A stretch of DNA of 64,000 nucleotides from CAIWHR01 sp963811685 (GTDB lineage Bacteria > Pseudomonadota > Gammaproteobacteria > Burkholderiales > Casimicrobiaceae), in the NCBI GenBank assembly GCA_963811685.1, contig CAWESK010000012.1, forward strand, positions 46,889 to 110,888. Direction: 5' to 3'. The notes under the pieces were generated by a model. That model saw only the letters and a program-made list of their open reading frames with translations. It was not told the origin of the DNA and did no database searches. Below, piece by piece: positions 16,338 through 25,329 of the stretch. Each line of letters begins with the position of its first letter. The first letter of the stretch is position 1. The translations under genes and the position numbers were made by a program.

Positions 16338-17594
16338 TCAGCGCATGTTCCCCGTGTGTCCGAGCGAGTAGCGCCCCGGCTGCGGCCACACGGTGAGTCC
16401 GTGCGGCTCGCGACCGACCGGAATCTTCTTCACCTCACCGCTGCCGGTATCGATCGCATACACGACATTGTCGTAGCGCCCCGACAGCCAGAGCGTCTTG
16501 CCGTCCGCACTGACGTTGCCCATGTCGGGGCTGCCGCCACCCGGGATCGGCCACGTGACGTCGATCTTTTGCGTCGCGAAGTCGATGACGGACACGCTGC
16601 CCTTGCCGTGGGGCAGCCCATGGATCTTGTTCGATCCGCGATTGGCGACGTAGAGCTTCGTGCCGTCGCGGCTCGGGTAAAGCCCGTGGGCGCCGACGCC
16701 GGTCGGGATGAAGCCCGTCTGACGAAATGACTCTCCGTCGACGATGTGGACGCCGTTCGACATCATGTCCGCGACAAAGAATGTCTTGCCGTCGGGTGAG
16801 ACGCGAACGTCCTGCGGCATGCCTTTCCAGGTCGTGCAGATGACCTCGTCGCGGCCGTCGATGCCCTTGACGACCTGCGTGGGCAGGCCGGGCTTGATGA
16901 GCTGGATGTAACCGAGGACCTTGCGGTTGACGAGGTCGATCTTCGCCACCGTGCCCGTGAACTCGCAGGTGAAGATCGCAAAGCGGCCATCGATCGAAAA
17001 GTCGGCATGATTGATGCCGCCGCAGCGCGGCACGTCGAGCGAGGATTGGATCGCCATCGTCGCGGGGTCGCGGAAGTCAAGCCGCTTGAACGATTCGGCG
17101 ACGACGATCGCCGATTTGCCGTCCGGCGAGAAATACATGTTGTACGGATCCTCGACCGGGATCGGCTTGCCGGCTTTGCCGGTGCGCGGATCGATAGGCG
17201 TGAGGCTGCCGACCTTCGTATTCTCGGCATTGTTGGCGACCCAGAGCGTGCGCATGTCCCACGAGGGCACCACGTGCTGCGGGTTGAGGCCCACGCGGAA
17301 CTTGTCGATCACCGTGAGCGTGTCCTGGTCGATGACATACACGTCGTTCGACTGCAGGTTGGGCACGTAGACGCGCCGGGGGTCACCGGCGACCGCGGAG
17401 CTCATCTTCGACGCGGCGATCTCGCTGTACAGATTGGCGGGATCGACGACCGGCGGCATTCCGGGAATCGTGGCCACCGCGGGCGGCGGCGTGACGAGCG
17501 ACGTTCCCGGACCTTCCGCGGCGACCACGGCGGCGGCTATCACAAGTCCAACGAGGGTGAGAACGAGAAGGCGCTGCCGGCGTTGCGGGGTCAC
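16338..17594 (-). CDS. exported YncE-like beta-propeller protein
   Basis: A 418-residue protein with an N-terminal hydrophobic export segment (RRQRLLVLTLVGLVIAAAVV) followed by seven-bladed propeller repeats of the YVTN/YncE type: VYVPNLQSNDVYVIDQDTL, LWVANNAENTKVGSLTPID, MYFSPDGKSAIVVAESF, DVRVSPDGKTFFVADMMSN, LYPSRDGTKLYVANRGSN and LWLSGRYDNVVYAIDTGSG. Such propellers bind ligands or DNA or serve as electron-transfer scaffolds in the periplasm. The function here is unknown. It precedes the creatininase-family gene? No: that gene lies upstream of it on the same strand, 51 bases away, so the two may be cotranscribed. Confidence 0.82.
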   Translation of the reverse strand: MTPQRRQRLLVLTLVGLVIAAAVVAAEGPGTSLVTPPPAVATIPGMPPVVDPANLYSEIAASKMSSAVAGDPRRVYVPNLQSNDVYVIDQDTLTVIDKFRVGLNPQHVVPSWDMRTLWVANNAENTKVGSLTPIDPRTGKAGKPIPVEDPYNMYFSPDGKSAIVVAESFKRLDFRDPATMAIQSSLDVPRCGGINHADFSIDGRFAIFTCEFTGTVAKIDLVNRKVLGYIQLIKPGLPTQVVKGIDGRDEVICTTWKGMPQDVRVSPDGKTFFVADMMSNGVHIVDGESFRQTGFIPTGVGAHGLYPSRDGTKLYVANRGSNKIHGLPHGKGSVSVIDFATQKIDVTWPIPGGGSPDMGNVSADGKTLWLSGRYDNVVYAIDTGSGEVKKIPVGREPHGLTVWPQPGRYSLGHTGNMR

Positions 17595-17645
17595 GAAGAT
17601 TCCAGGCGGGATAGTGTCGAGGGGGAAGTCACCGCGCCGAGCATA

Positions 17646-18440
17646 TCAGCGTTGGGCGATAGCTTTGCGAATTGCATCGACGGTCCGGGCGACGATCATG
17701 TCGACACCGATCTTGCCGAGCTCGGCGCTCGCGCGGCGGGGATCTCCGTAGACACCGTCGGCGGCCGTGAGTTTCGCGCCGGCCTGGAGGCGAGCGCTGC
17801 GCACGAGGGTGGGGTCGGCAGCGAGCGCGAGTGACGTGTCGGCGAGGCCCGCGTGGGTGCCGATTTCGTCATCGCCGTAGCCGCGCTCCTTCAGCGCCTG
17901 GCCGTACGATGTTCCTGCCACCGCATAGTAGTCGACGATTGCATGGGCGCGCGTGTTCGTCGTCTTCCATTCGCCGTTGAGGCGCGCCGCCGCGACTTGC
18001 AGGTCCTTCTGGTACCTGCCGTGATCGCCGAGAAACACGATGTCGCGAAAGCCGGCCTGCCGGAAGCTTCGCGCCGCGGATTCGAGGACCGCCTCGAACG
18101 CCGCATCGGAAACGGCGATCGTGCCGGGGAAGCGCATGTGACTCGCGCTTTCGGGCGTATACGCGATGACCGGCGCCACGAGGGCATTGCCGAGCATCCC
18201 CGCGATCTTCTCGGCCAGCACCCTGACGCGGACATTGTGCTTGCCGAGCACCATGTGCGGGCCGTTCTGCTCGGTGCCGCCGATCGGGACGAGGATCGTG
18301 GTCGCGCCGCCGGAAATCCGGTCGCGCAGCTCGGTCCACGTGAGATCCTCGAGCGTGACGCCGGCGCGCGGTGTCTGCGCGGCGGCGACGGGCGCCAGCA
18401 ACAGCAGACCGAGAATCAGCGCATGCGCATGGAATTTCAT
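17646..18440 (-). CDS. exported creatininase-family amidohydrolase
   Basis: A 264-residue protein with signal peptide MKFHAHALILGLLLLAPVAA (cleavage after AQ). The creatininase fold is seen in TILVPIGGTEQNGPHMVLGKHN (metal Glu and His, with a second metal His), FPGTIAVSD, DIVFLGDHG (metal Asp/His) and EIGTHAGLADTSLAL (catalytic/metal residues). Creatininases and relatives open cyclic amides in a dinuclear-metal site and are normally cytosolic; the signal peptide makes this one periplasmic. Substrate unknown. Confidence 0.85.
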   Translation of the reverse strand: MKFHAHALILGLLLLAPVAAAQTPRAGVTLEDLTWTELRDRISGGATTILVPIGGTEQNGPHMVLGKHNVRVRVLAEKIAGMLGNALVAPVIAYTPESASHMRFPGTIAVSDAAFEAVLESAARSFRQAGFRDIVFLGDHGRYQKDLQVAAARLNGEWKTTNTRAHAIVDYYAVAGTSYGQALKERGYGDDEIGTHAGLADTSLALAADPTLVRSARLQAGAKLTAADGVYGDPRRASAELGKIGVDMIVARTVDAIRKAIAQR

Positions 18441-18469
18441 CGCGATATTTTAGGGCATCGGGGCAACGG

Positions 18470-20000
18470 TCAGTTCTTCGGAGGGGGCGGCGGATCGGCG
18501 GGCTCGCGTTCCGGGGCGTCGGCGAACAGGCGCAACCGTGGCTGGAGCGGGTCCTGCTGCGCGAGCAGCACGTCGTAGTAACCGCGCACGCGGTCGACAA
18601 AGGCGACGGGCATACCGCCGCGCGCGTAGCCCAGCTTCGCATTTTCATAGTGCTCGGGAAGCGCCAAAAGCGGCAGTGCGCGCTTGACGTTGGTCCAGTG
18701 ATCCGGATCGAAGCCCTGCCGCTGCGCCAGCACGCGCGCGTCCTCGAGATGGCCAAGGCCGATGTTGTAGGCGGCCAGCGCAAGCCAAGTGCGGTCCGGC
18801 TCCTGGATGCGCGCCGGCATCTTGTCCTTGAGGTCGCGGAGGTACCGCGCACCGGCGAGCACGTTCTGCCCAGGGTCGAGCAGGTTGGTGACGCCGAGGC
18901 GCCGCGCCGTGTCCTCGGTGATCTGCATGAAGCCGCGCACGCCGGTTTCGCTCGTCGCGCCGGGATCCCATTTGGATTCCTGGTAGGCGAGCGCGGCGAG
19001 CAGCCGCCAGTCGATCCCGGTCTTCTCCTGCGCATCGCGAAAGAGCTGCCGGTATTGCGGGAGAACGCTGCGAACGCGTTCGTGCAGCCCGCTCGCGTCG
19101 AGTCGCTGGAATTGCTTGAGATCGGGCACGTAACGCTCGATCAGGCGCTCGAGCGTACCGTCGCGGCTGACCCTGGCGATGAACTTGTCGAGATCGGCGG
19201 CAAGCGCCGGGAAGCGCGCCGGCACCGCCCAGGCGTACTGGCGCTTGCCACCGGCCGAGAAGGCAACGTCGAAATCGAGATAGACGTTGCGCGCCGTCAG
19301 CGCGGCCAGCGATTCGGCGATCGCGTAGTCTGCTTCGCCATCCGACACGCGCGCGATGAGCTCGACCGGTGAGGCCTGCGGAACGAACTGCCAGCGAACC
19401 GCCGGATGCGCGGTGCGCGCGGACTCGATTTCGGGCTCGAGGCCCGGGATGTCGGAAAAAGCGATCAGCTCACCGTCGAGATCGCTCCAGTTCGCTGGCT
19501 TGAAGCCGTCGGTGTTGTAGATCAGGACGGGCTCGATCGTGTAATAACCCTGCGTCCATGACGACGGCGCGGCGCCGACCCGGGTGGAATCCGGCGGGAG
19601 GCCCGCAGAGGCTGCGGCCGCGGGGGAGCGCCTCCGAGCGCGTCGGCGACAAAGGCCGCAGCAGGCCGCCGGCGCCGATGTGTCCGTCGCCGTCGTCGAG
19701 CGCCGCCAGGAGCTTCGCCACGTCGTCGACGGGGATGAAGCGAACCGCGAGCTTCTTCTCGGCGGCATAAAGGCGGAGCAGGTCGACGTCGAGACCTTCG
19801 ATCTTGCCCGCGGGGCCCGGGAAGTACACGACCGGCGCCGGGCGCACCAGCACGACCAGCTCCTTCGCGTGCTCGGGCGTGCCAAGGCGCGAGCGCGTGA
19901 CGACCGGGGGCGGCTCGATGAAGGTGAAGAGCGCGAACGCCGCCGCGGCCGCGACGGCAACACCTGCGGCAACGAGGACAATGCGGCGCGAAGATCGCAC
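18470..20000 (-). CDS. mltF: membrane-bound lytic murein transglycosylase F (one frameshift)
   Basis: About 509 residues once one base is dropped from the G5 run at 19622-19626. An N-terminal membrane anchor (VRSSRRIVLVAAGVAVAAAA) is followed by a periplasmic-binding-protein-like domain (LVVLVRPAPVVYFPG to YAWAVPARFPALAADLDKF). The SLT lysozyme-like domain comes next, with AALAYQESKWDP (catalytic Glu), TGVRGFMQITEDTARRLGV and LALAAYNIGLGHLEDA. The enzyme cleaves peptidoglycan to 1,6-anhydro muropeptides. The start is taken as GTG 20000. The frameshift falls in the periplasmic domain in a homopolymer, and both sides match the family, so assembly error is likely. Confidence 0.85.
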
Positions 20001-20118
20001 TTGCGAATCGATAGCGGCACAGGCGAAGTGAGGACGATGCGGCGGATTATAGCGAGGGCGCCGCGCGCGCCGGATGCCGGCGTCGCCGCGGCAGGTACGC
20101 AGTGCCCCGCAGCGCAGC

Positions 20119-20148
20119 TTGCCGCAAGCGGCGCTTTTCGCGGATAAT
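20119..20148 (+). promoter_or_regulatory. promoter for ffs
   Basis: TTGCCG (20119-20124), 18-base spacer, GATAAT (20143-20148). Transcription would begin near 20155, leaving a leader of about 25 bases before the mature RNA, as with RNase P-processed 4.5S RNA. Confidence 0.4.
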
Positions 20149-20181
20149 CCACTCCTTGCGCATTTGGCGCCACCGATCAAC

Positions 20182-20277
20182 GGCGGGTCGCCCCGCATTG
20201 CGGCGTCGTGAATCTGGTCAGGTCCGGAAGGAAGCAGCCACAGCGATTAGCCTCAAGTGCCGGGGGAACGGCTCGCC
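20182..20277 (+). ncRNA. ffs: signal recognition particle RNA, small bacterial type (4.5S)
   Basis: Contains the universally conserved domain IV loop GGTCAGGTCCGGAAGGAAGC (from 20217), followed by AGCC, which binds the Ffh M domain. The ends pair (GGCGGGTCGCC at 20182 with GGCTCGCC ending at 20277) to close a single hairpin of about 96 nt, the usual proteobacterial size. The RNA works with Ffh and FtsY in cotranslational membrane targeting. Placement just upstream of dnaX is common in proteobacteria. Confidence 0.9.
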
Positions 20278-20288
20278 ACCCCATGCTC

Positions 20289-20407
20289 TTTCGCGCCCGT
20301 TGGGCTTGATGCTTCGTTGCTCGCCGACTCGAACGCTCATGTACGTCCATGTACATTGCGCGTTCTCGTCGGCTCGCGCCTCGCCTGAAGCCCAACAGGA
20401 CGCGAAA
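20289..20407. repeat. long imperfect inverted repeat between ffs and dnaX
   Basis: The outer arms TTTCGCGCCCGTTGGGCTT (20289-20307) and AAGCCCAACAGGACGCGAAA (20388-20407) pair almost fully. Inside, GCCGACTCGAACGC pairs with GCGTTCTCGTCGGC, and the tip is CATGTACGTCCATGTAC. The whole 119-nt stretch could fold into one long hairpin. There is no T-run, so a simple terminator is unlikely. It may be a structured RNA, an ffs 3' processing/stability element or a dispersed palindromic repeat. Confidence 0.65.
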
Positions 20408-20515
20408 TAGCCGTGCGTCAGCGCCGGCAACCAGGTGCGCTTGTTGATTCGGTGTTGCAATCGGCAGATCTGACGGCAAATAGGCCGAGGCTTCGTTCGG
20501 CGCCGAACGCAAGAA

Positions 20516-20554
20516 CCGGAAGCCTGACGCTTGACCCGGAAGCTGGACGCTTGA
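20516..20554. repeat. two tandem 19-bp direct repeats before dnaX
   Basis: CCGGAAGCCTGACGCTTGA (20516) and CCGGAAGCTGGACGCTTGA (20536) differ at two positions and end four bases before the dnaX ATG, replacing a normal Shine-Dalgarno region. Confidence 0.45.
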
Positions 20555-20558
20555 TCCG

Positions 20559-22187
20559 ATGACCTACCAGGCTCTCGCCCGCAAATGGCGGCCGAAGACG
20601 TTCGCCGAGCTGGCGGGGCAGGAGCACGTCGTCACCGCGCTGACCAACGCCTTGACGCGCGGCCAGCTGCACCACGCGTACCTGCTCACCGGCACGCGCG
20701 GCGTCGGCAAGACGACCATTGCGCGCATCCTGGCGAAGAGCTTGAACTGCATCACCAACGGCGTGACCGCGACGCCCTGCGGCACCTGCGCGGCCTGCGT
20801 GGATATCGATGCCGGCCGCTTCGTCGACTTGCTGGAGCTCGACGCCGCGTCGAATACCGGCATCGACAACATGCGCGAGATCCTCGACAACGCGCGCTAC
20901 GCACCCACGGTCGGCCGCTACAAGGTCTACCTGATCGACGAAGTGCACATGCTGTCGAAGGCGGCGTTCAATTCGATGCTGAAGACGCTCGAGGAGCCCC
21001 CCGAGCACGTGAAGTTCGTGCTGGCGACGACCGACCCGCAGAAGATTCCCGTTACGGTTCTGTCGCGTTGCCTGCAATTCAATCTGACGCCGTTGCCGCA
21101 GCCGCTGATCGTCGACCGCCTGGCCGCCATTCTGGACGCGGAAGGGATTGGCGCCGACGCCGCGGCGCTCGCGCTGATCGCGAAGGCCGCCCACGGATCG
21201 ATGCGCGACGCGCTGTCGCTGCTCGACCAGGCGATCGCCTATGGCGGCGGCGATGTTCGCGAGGCGCCGGTGCGCGCGATGCTGGGTGCCGTCGATCGCG
21301 ATTACGCATATCGCATCGCCGATGCGCTCACCGCCGGTGACGGCCCCGCGCTGATCGCCGAAGCCGATGCGTTGGCGGCACGGGGCGCCGCATTTGCGCC
21401 CGCGCTCGAGGAGCTCGCGTCGCTGTTCCATCGGATCGCGGTCGCGCAGACCGTGCCGCAGGCGATCGACACGATGGACGACGGCGCGCGTATCTCCGCG
21501 CTGGCCGCGTCGATGGCGCCGGAAAATGTCCAGCTCGCCTATCAAATCTGCGTTCAGGGTCGCGCCGACCTTGCGCTTGCGCCGGACGAAGCGACGGGTT
21601 TTTCGATGACGCTGCTGCGGCTCCTCGCGTTCGAGCCCGCGCGCGGGAGTGCGCCCGACGCCGTGTCTCCGGTGCGCGCCGACTGCTCCCGCCAGCGCGG
21701 ACCGACGCCAAGCGCCGCGCCGCCGCGCGCTTCCGGTGCGGCGGCAAGCGTGGCGGTGGTCGCAGCCCCGCCTGCCGAAGCGCGCGCGACCGTCACGCTG
21801 CCCACCGACGTTGCGGAGTGGCCCGCGTTCGTTGCCTCGCTCAAGCTGCCGCCAATCGCGGCGCAACTGGCTGCGCAAACCGAGCTCAAGTCGGTTGCGG
21901 GCAATGTTCTCACGCTCGCGCTGCCGGCGGCGCACAAGCATCTCGCGGACAGGGCGTACTCGGACAAGCTCAAGCTCGCGCTCGACCAGGCGACGGGCCG
22001 CAAATGGCTGCTGGCGTTCGAGGTCGGCGCGGTCGCGGAGAGCTCGCTCGCGGCGCAGGAAAAGCGCGCGCGCTCCGAGCAGCAGGCGAAATCCGAAGCC
22101 GCGTTTCGCGACGAGCCGTTCGTGCGCGACGTGCTCGAGCGCTTCGACGCCAAGATTCGCCCCGACTCGATCAAACCGGTCTCGTGA
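20559..22187 (+). CDS. dnaX: DNA polymerase III subunit gamma/tau
   Basis: A 542-residue clamp-loader subunit. The AAA+ module begins MTYQALARKWRPKTFAELAG, with Walker A GTRGVGKT at 45-52, a zinc site (Cys 64, 74, 77 and 80) and YLIDEVHMLSKAAFNSMLKT as Walker B. The tau-specific part begins after the Ala/Pro-rich linker near 360 and ends with the polymerase-binding helix region (LALDQATGRKWLLAFEVG). The protein is shorter than E. coli tau but typical of betaproteobacteria. No programmed-frameshift A-run was noticed. Confidence 0.95.
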   Translation: MTYQALARKWRPKTFAELAGQEHVVTALTNALTRGQLHHAYLLTGTRGVGKTTIARILAKSLNCITNGVTATPCGTCAACVDIDAGRFVDLLELDAASNTGIDNMREILDNARYAPTVGRYKVYLIDEVHMLSKAAFNSMLKTLEEPPEHVKFVLATTDPQKIPVTVLSRCLQFNLTPLPQPLIVDRLAAILDAEGIGADAAALALIAKAAHGSMRDALSLLDQAIAYGGGDVREAPVRAMLGAVDRDYAYRIADALTAGDGPALIAEADALAARGAAFAPALEELASLFHRIAVAQTVPQAIDTMDDGARISALAASMAPENVQLAYQICVQGRADLALAPDEATGFSMTLLRLLAFEPARGSAPDAVSPVRADCSRQRGPTPSAAPPRASGAAASVAVVAAPPAEARATVTLPTDVAEWPAFVASLKLPPIAAQLAAQTELKSVAGNVLTLALPAAHKHLADRAYSDKLKLALDQATGRKWLLAFEVGAVAESSLAAQEKRARSEQQAKSEAAFRDEPFVRDVLERFDAKIRPDSIKPVS

Positions 22188-22200
22188 GGAGCACGCCGCC

Positions 22201-22527
22201 ATGATGAAGAACCAGCTCGCCGGGCTCATGAAGCAGGCGCAGCAGATGCAGGACAACCTCAAGAAAGCGCAGGACGAGCTCGCGCAGATGGAGGTCGAGG
22301 GCCAGTCGGGCGCCGGCCTCGTCAAGGTCGTCATGACGTGCAAGCACGACGTCAAGCGCGTGACGATCGACCCCTCCCTCATCAGCGAGGACAAGGACAT
22401 GCTCGAGGACCTCGTCGCGGCGGCCGTCAACGACGCCGTGCGCCGCGTCGAGACTGCCACGCAGGAGAAGATGGCGGGCCTGACGATGGGCATGCCGATG
22501 CCGCCCGGGTTCAAGCTCCCGTTCTGA
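22201..22527 (+). CDS. YbaB/EbfC nucleoid-associated protein
   Basis: A 108-residue protein, MMKNQLAGLMKQAQQMQDNL with an amphipathic N-terminal helix, then VEGQSGAGLVKVVMTCKHDVKRV and DLVAAAVNDAVRRVE, which define the YbaB/EbfC family of dimeric, tweezer-shaped DNA-binding proteins. GAGGAG precedes the ATG. It lies in the conserved dnaX-ybaB-recR operon with 13 bases after dnaX and 3 before recR. Confidence 0.95.
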   Translation: MMKNQLAGLMKQAQQMQDNLKKAQDELAQMEVEGQSGAGLVKVVMTCKHDVKRVTIDPSLISEDKDMLEDLVAAAVNDAVRRVETATQEKMAGLTMGMPMPPGFKLPF

Positions 22528-22530
22528 CGG

Positions 22531-23172
22531 ATGTCCGTCCGGCCACGCGATCCGACTGCGGTTGCGGCGTTCGAGCCCGTCTCCGGCCTCGATGCGCTCG
22601 CCAAGGCACTGCGCTGCCTGCCCGGCGTCGGGCCGAAGGCCGCGCAGCGGATGGCCCTGCACCTATTGCAGCACGATCGCGACGGAGCGAGGCGCCTCGC
22701 GAGCGCGCTGACCCATGCCGCCGAGCATGTCCGCCACTGCGAGCGCTGCAACACGTTCACCGAGGATGAAGTCTGCGCGCTGTGCCGCTCGGGCCGGCGC
22801 GATCCGGCGCTGCTGTGCGTCGTGGAGACGCCGGCGGATCTGTTGATGGTCGAGAATACGCAGGCCTATTCCGGCCTCTATTTCGTGCTGATGGGGCGCC
22901 TGTCGCCGCTCGACGGCATCGGTCCGAAGGAGATCGGGCTCGAGCGACTGATCAAGCGGGCGACCGACGGGGTCGTCCGCGAAGTCGTGCTGGCCACCAA
23001 TTTCACGAACGAAGGCGAGGCGACCGCGCACTACATCGGCGAGCTCCTCGCGGCGCGCGGGCTGCAAGTAACGCGGCTCGCCCGCGGCGTGCCTGTCGGC
23101 GGCGAGCTCGAATACGTCGACAGCGGCACGCTCGCCGAGGCGCTGCGCGAGCGGCGAGCGCTGGGCACCTGA
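22531..23172 (+). CDS. recR: recombination mediator RecR
   Basis: A 213-residue protein with a helix-hairpin-helix near CLPGVGPKAAQRMALHLL, a C4 zinc motif (Cys 70, 73, 82 and 85) and a Toprim domain (LLCVVETPADLLMVE). Walker-like VVLATNFTNEGEATAHYI and the C-terminal ARGVPVGGELEYVDSGTLAEA follow. With RecF and RecO it loads RecA at single-strand gaps. It is the third gene of the dnaX operon. Confidence 0.96.
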   Translation: MSVRPRDPTAVAAFEPVSGLDALAKALRCLPGVGPKAAQRMALHLLQHDRDGARRLASALTHAAEHVRHCERCNTFTEDEVCALCRSGRRDPALLCVVETPADLLMVENTQAYSGLYFVLMGRLSPLDGIGPKEIGLERLIKRATDGVVREVVLATNFTNEGEATAHYIGELLAARGLQVTRLARGVPVGGELEYVDSGTLAEALRERRALGT

Positions 23173-23372
23173 TCCGTATGCTGCCGGGGCCCCAAAAGCC
23201 ATTTTCGCTACAGGGCCATGGACGATGCGGAAGGTGCCGGTATACACTGTCCGCAAAGGGTGAACGGTGCGGCCGCGTCCTACAGCACCGACCCACCAAC
23301 ATGACGTCTGGGGTTCAATAAGACTGCCATCCCCGGCACGGCGCAACGACGCCACTTCACTTGGAGGAGCCA

Positions 23373-24530
23373 ATGTCCCGCAAACTGCCTGTTTTGGCGA
23401 AAGCCGAAAGCACCGCCGCACCCCGTTCCCGTCGCAAATTCCTCAAGGCTGCCACCGGTGTCGCCGCCGGCACCGCGACCCTGGGCTTCCCGATGATCGC
23501 GAAGTCGCAGGCGCCGATCGTCTGGCGATTCCAGAGCACCTGGCCCGCGAAGGACATCTTCCACGAATATGCGCAGGACTACGCGCGGCGCGTCAACGAG
23601 ATGTCCGGCAACCGGATGAGGCTTGACGTGCTGCCGGCGGGCGCGGTGGTCGGCGCCTTCGGGATGCAGGATGCCGTCAGTACGGGCGTGCTCGATGGCG
23701 GCCATGGGGTCTGCGCCTACTGGTATGGCAAGAACAAGGCCTTTTCGCTGTTCGGAACGGCGCCGTCGTTCGGGTGGAGCGCCAACGACCTCCTCGGCTG
23801 GTTCTACTACGGCGACGGGCAGGCGATGTACAACGAGCTCATCAACGACATCCTCAAGGTCAATGTCGTCGGCTGGCTCACGGGTCCGATGCCGACGCAG
23901 CCCCTCGGCTGGTTCAAGAAGCCGATCACCGACGTCGCGCAGTTCCAGAAGCTCAAGTACCGCACGGTCGGGCTGGCAGCTGACCTGATGAACGAGCTGG
24001 GCGCGTCGGTCACGATCATCGGCGGCCCGGATATCGTTCCATCGATGGATCGGGGTGTGCTGGATGCGGCGGAATTCAACAATCCGTCGTCCGACCTGGC
24101 GCTTGGATTCCCCGACGTCTCGAAGGTGTACATGGTCCAGAGTTTCCATCAGGACATGGAGTGCTTCGAGATCATCTTCAACAAGGCCAAGTACAACGCG
24201 CTGCCGAAGGAGCTGCAGGCCATCCTGAAATACTCGGCGGAAGCCGCGTCGGCCGACATGTCGTGGAAGTGGCAGAAGCGCTACCCGGAGGACCTGGTCA
24301 AGATCGAGAAGATGGGCGTCAAGGTCTACGAGACGCCCGTCTCCGTTCTGAACGCGCAGCTCGCCGCGTGGGACAAGGTCCTGGCGAGGCTCTCGCAGGA
24401 AAACAAGTTCTTCGGGCGGGTCATCGATTCGCAGAAGGCGTGGGCCAAGACGGTCGTCGGCTATAAGGCTCAATTCGAATCGCCTCGCGAGCTCGCGTCG
24501 AAACACTTCCTCGGACTGAACCGGGCCTGA
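23373..24530 (+). CDS. dctP: TRAP transporter substrate-binding protein
   Basis: A 385-residue periplasmic receptor. The twin-arginine signal SRRKFLKAATGVAAGTATL shows Tat export. The DctP fold is seen in WRFQSTWPAKDIFHEYAQDY, MRLDVLPAGAVVGAFGMQDA, YRTVGLAADLMNELGASVT and MDRGVLDAAEFNNPSSDLAL. The text is nearest in style to the subgroup binding alpha-keto acids, lactate or aromatic acids, but the ligand is not determined. GGAGGAG precedes the ATG. It is the first gene of dctPQM. Confidence 0.92.
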   Translation: MSRKLPVLAKAESTAAPRSRRKFLKAATGVAAGTATLGFPMIAKSQAPIVWRFQSTWPAKDIFHEYAQDYARRVNEMSGNRMRLDVLPAGAVVGAFGMQDAVSTGVLDGGHGVCAYWYGKNKAFSLFGTAPSFGWSANDLLGWFYYGDGQAMYNELINDILKVNVVGWLTGPMPTQPLGWFKKPITDVAQFQKLKYRTVGLAADLMNELGASVTIIGGPDIVPSMDRGVLDAAEFNNPSSDLALGFPDVSKVYMVQSFHQDMECFEIIFNKAKYNALPKELQAILKYSAEAASADMSWKWQKRYPEDLVKIEKMGVKVYETPVSVLNAQLAAWDKVLARLSQENKFFGRVIDSQKAWAKTVVGYKAQFESPRELASKHFLGLNRA

Positions 24531-24709
24531 GGTTCGACCGGACACGGCCTTCGCCACCATGACGTGATCGGCGCTGCATGCCGATCGCCACGGGACGGCG
24601 AGGCCGTGTCTGGCGCAGTGCGCGGCACGTTCGACGCGCAAAGCGACGTGCGGCTTCGTACCGTCGAACGTGTCGTCCGCAGCGGGCGGACTGCGGCTTG
24701 GGAGGATCC

Positions 24710-25329
24710 ATGCAGCGCTATCTGTTGTCGATCGATGACCTGAGCGCCTGGGTCGGCAAGATCTTCTCCTGGTGCATCCTCGGCCTTACGGCGGTCACGT
24801 GCTACGACGTCGTGTTGCGCTACGTGTTCAGCGCGCCTACGGGATGGGCCTACGACACCGAGTACATCCTGTACGGCACGCTGTTCATGATGGCGGGCGC
24901 CTACACGCTGTCGCAGGACGGGCACGTACGCGGCGACTTCATTTCGCGGATGCTTCCGTTCAAGGTCAGGGCCTCGATCGAGCTCGCCTGCCTGATCCTG
25001 TTCTTCTTTCCGGCGATGCTCGCGCTCCTTTATTCCGGCTGGGACTTCTTCCACATGTCGTGGCTGCAGAACGAGCACAGCGCGTCGAGCCCGACGGGCC
25101 CGGCGATCTGGCCGTTCAAGGGGATCATTCCGCTCGCCGCGATATTCATGCTGCTGCAGGGCACCGTCGAGACGGTCCGAACTGCGTCGTCGCGCTCAGG
25201 ACCGGCAAGACACCGCAGCGCCGGCGTGACGTCGAGGAGCTGGAAAAGGTGATCCTGGAAGAGGCTGAGGCCGGCAAGACGGCCGCCGAGATCCTGCAGG
25301 ACGTCGAGCACCACGGAGAAAAGCAATGA
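24710..25329 (+). CDS. dctQ: TRAP transporter small permease (one frameshift near C-terminus)
   Basis: The four-helix DctQ subunit: helices around IFSWCILGLTAVTCYDVVL, TEYILYGTLFMMAGAYTLS, SIELACLILFFFPAMLALL and GIIPLAAIFMLLQGTVETV. After VETVR the frame runs into unrelated sequence, but adding one base near 25177-25182 gives NCVVALRTGKTPQRRR, then DVEELEKVILEEAEAGK, the normal tail, and a TGA that overlaps the dctM ATG as ATGA. That overlap argues strongly that the longer reading is the true gene and that a base is missing here. GGAGGA precedes the ATG. Confidence 0.88.

Noticed and set aside
20418..22760. 780-codon minus-strand open frame opposite dnaX-ybaB
   Set aside because: Arg-rich antisense shadow caused by GC-biased codons; dnaX, ybaB and recR on the plus strand are complete and well supported.
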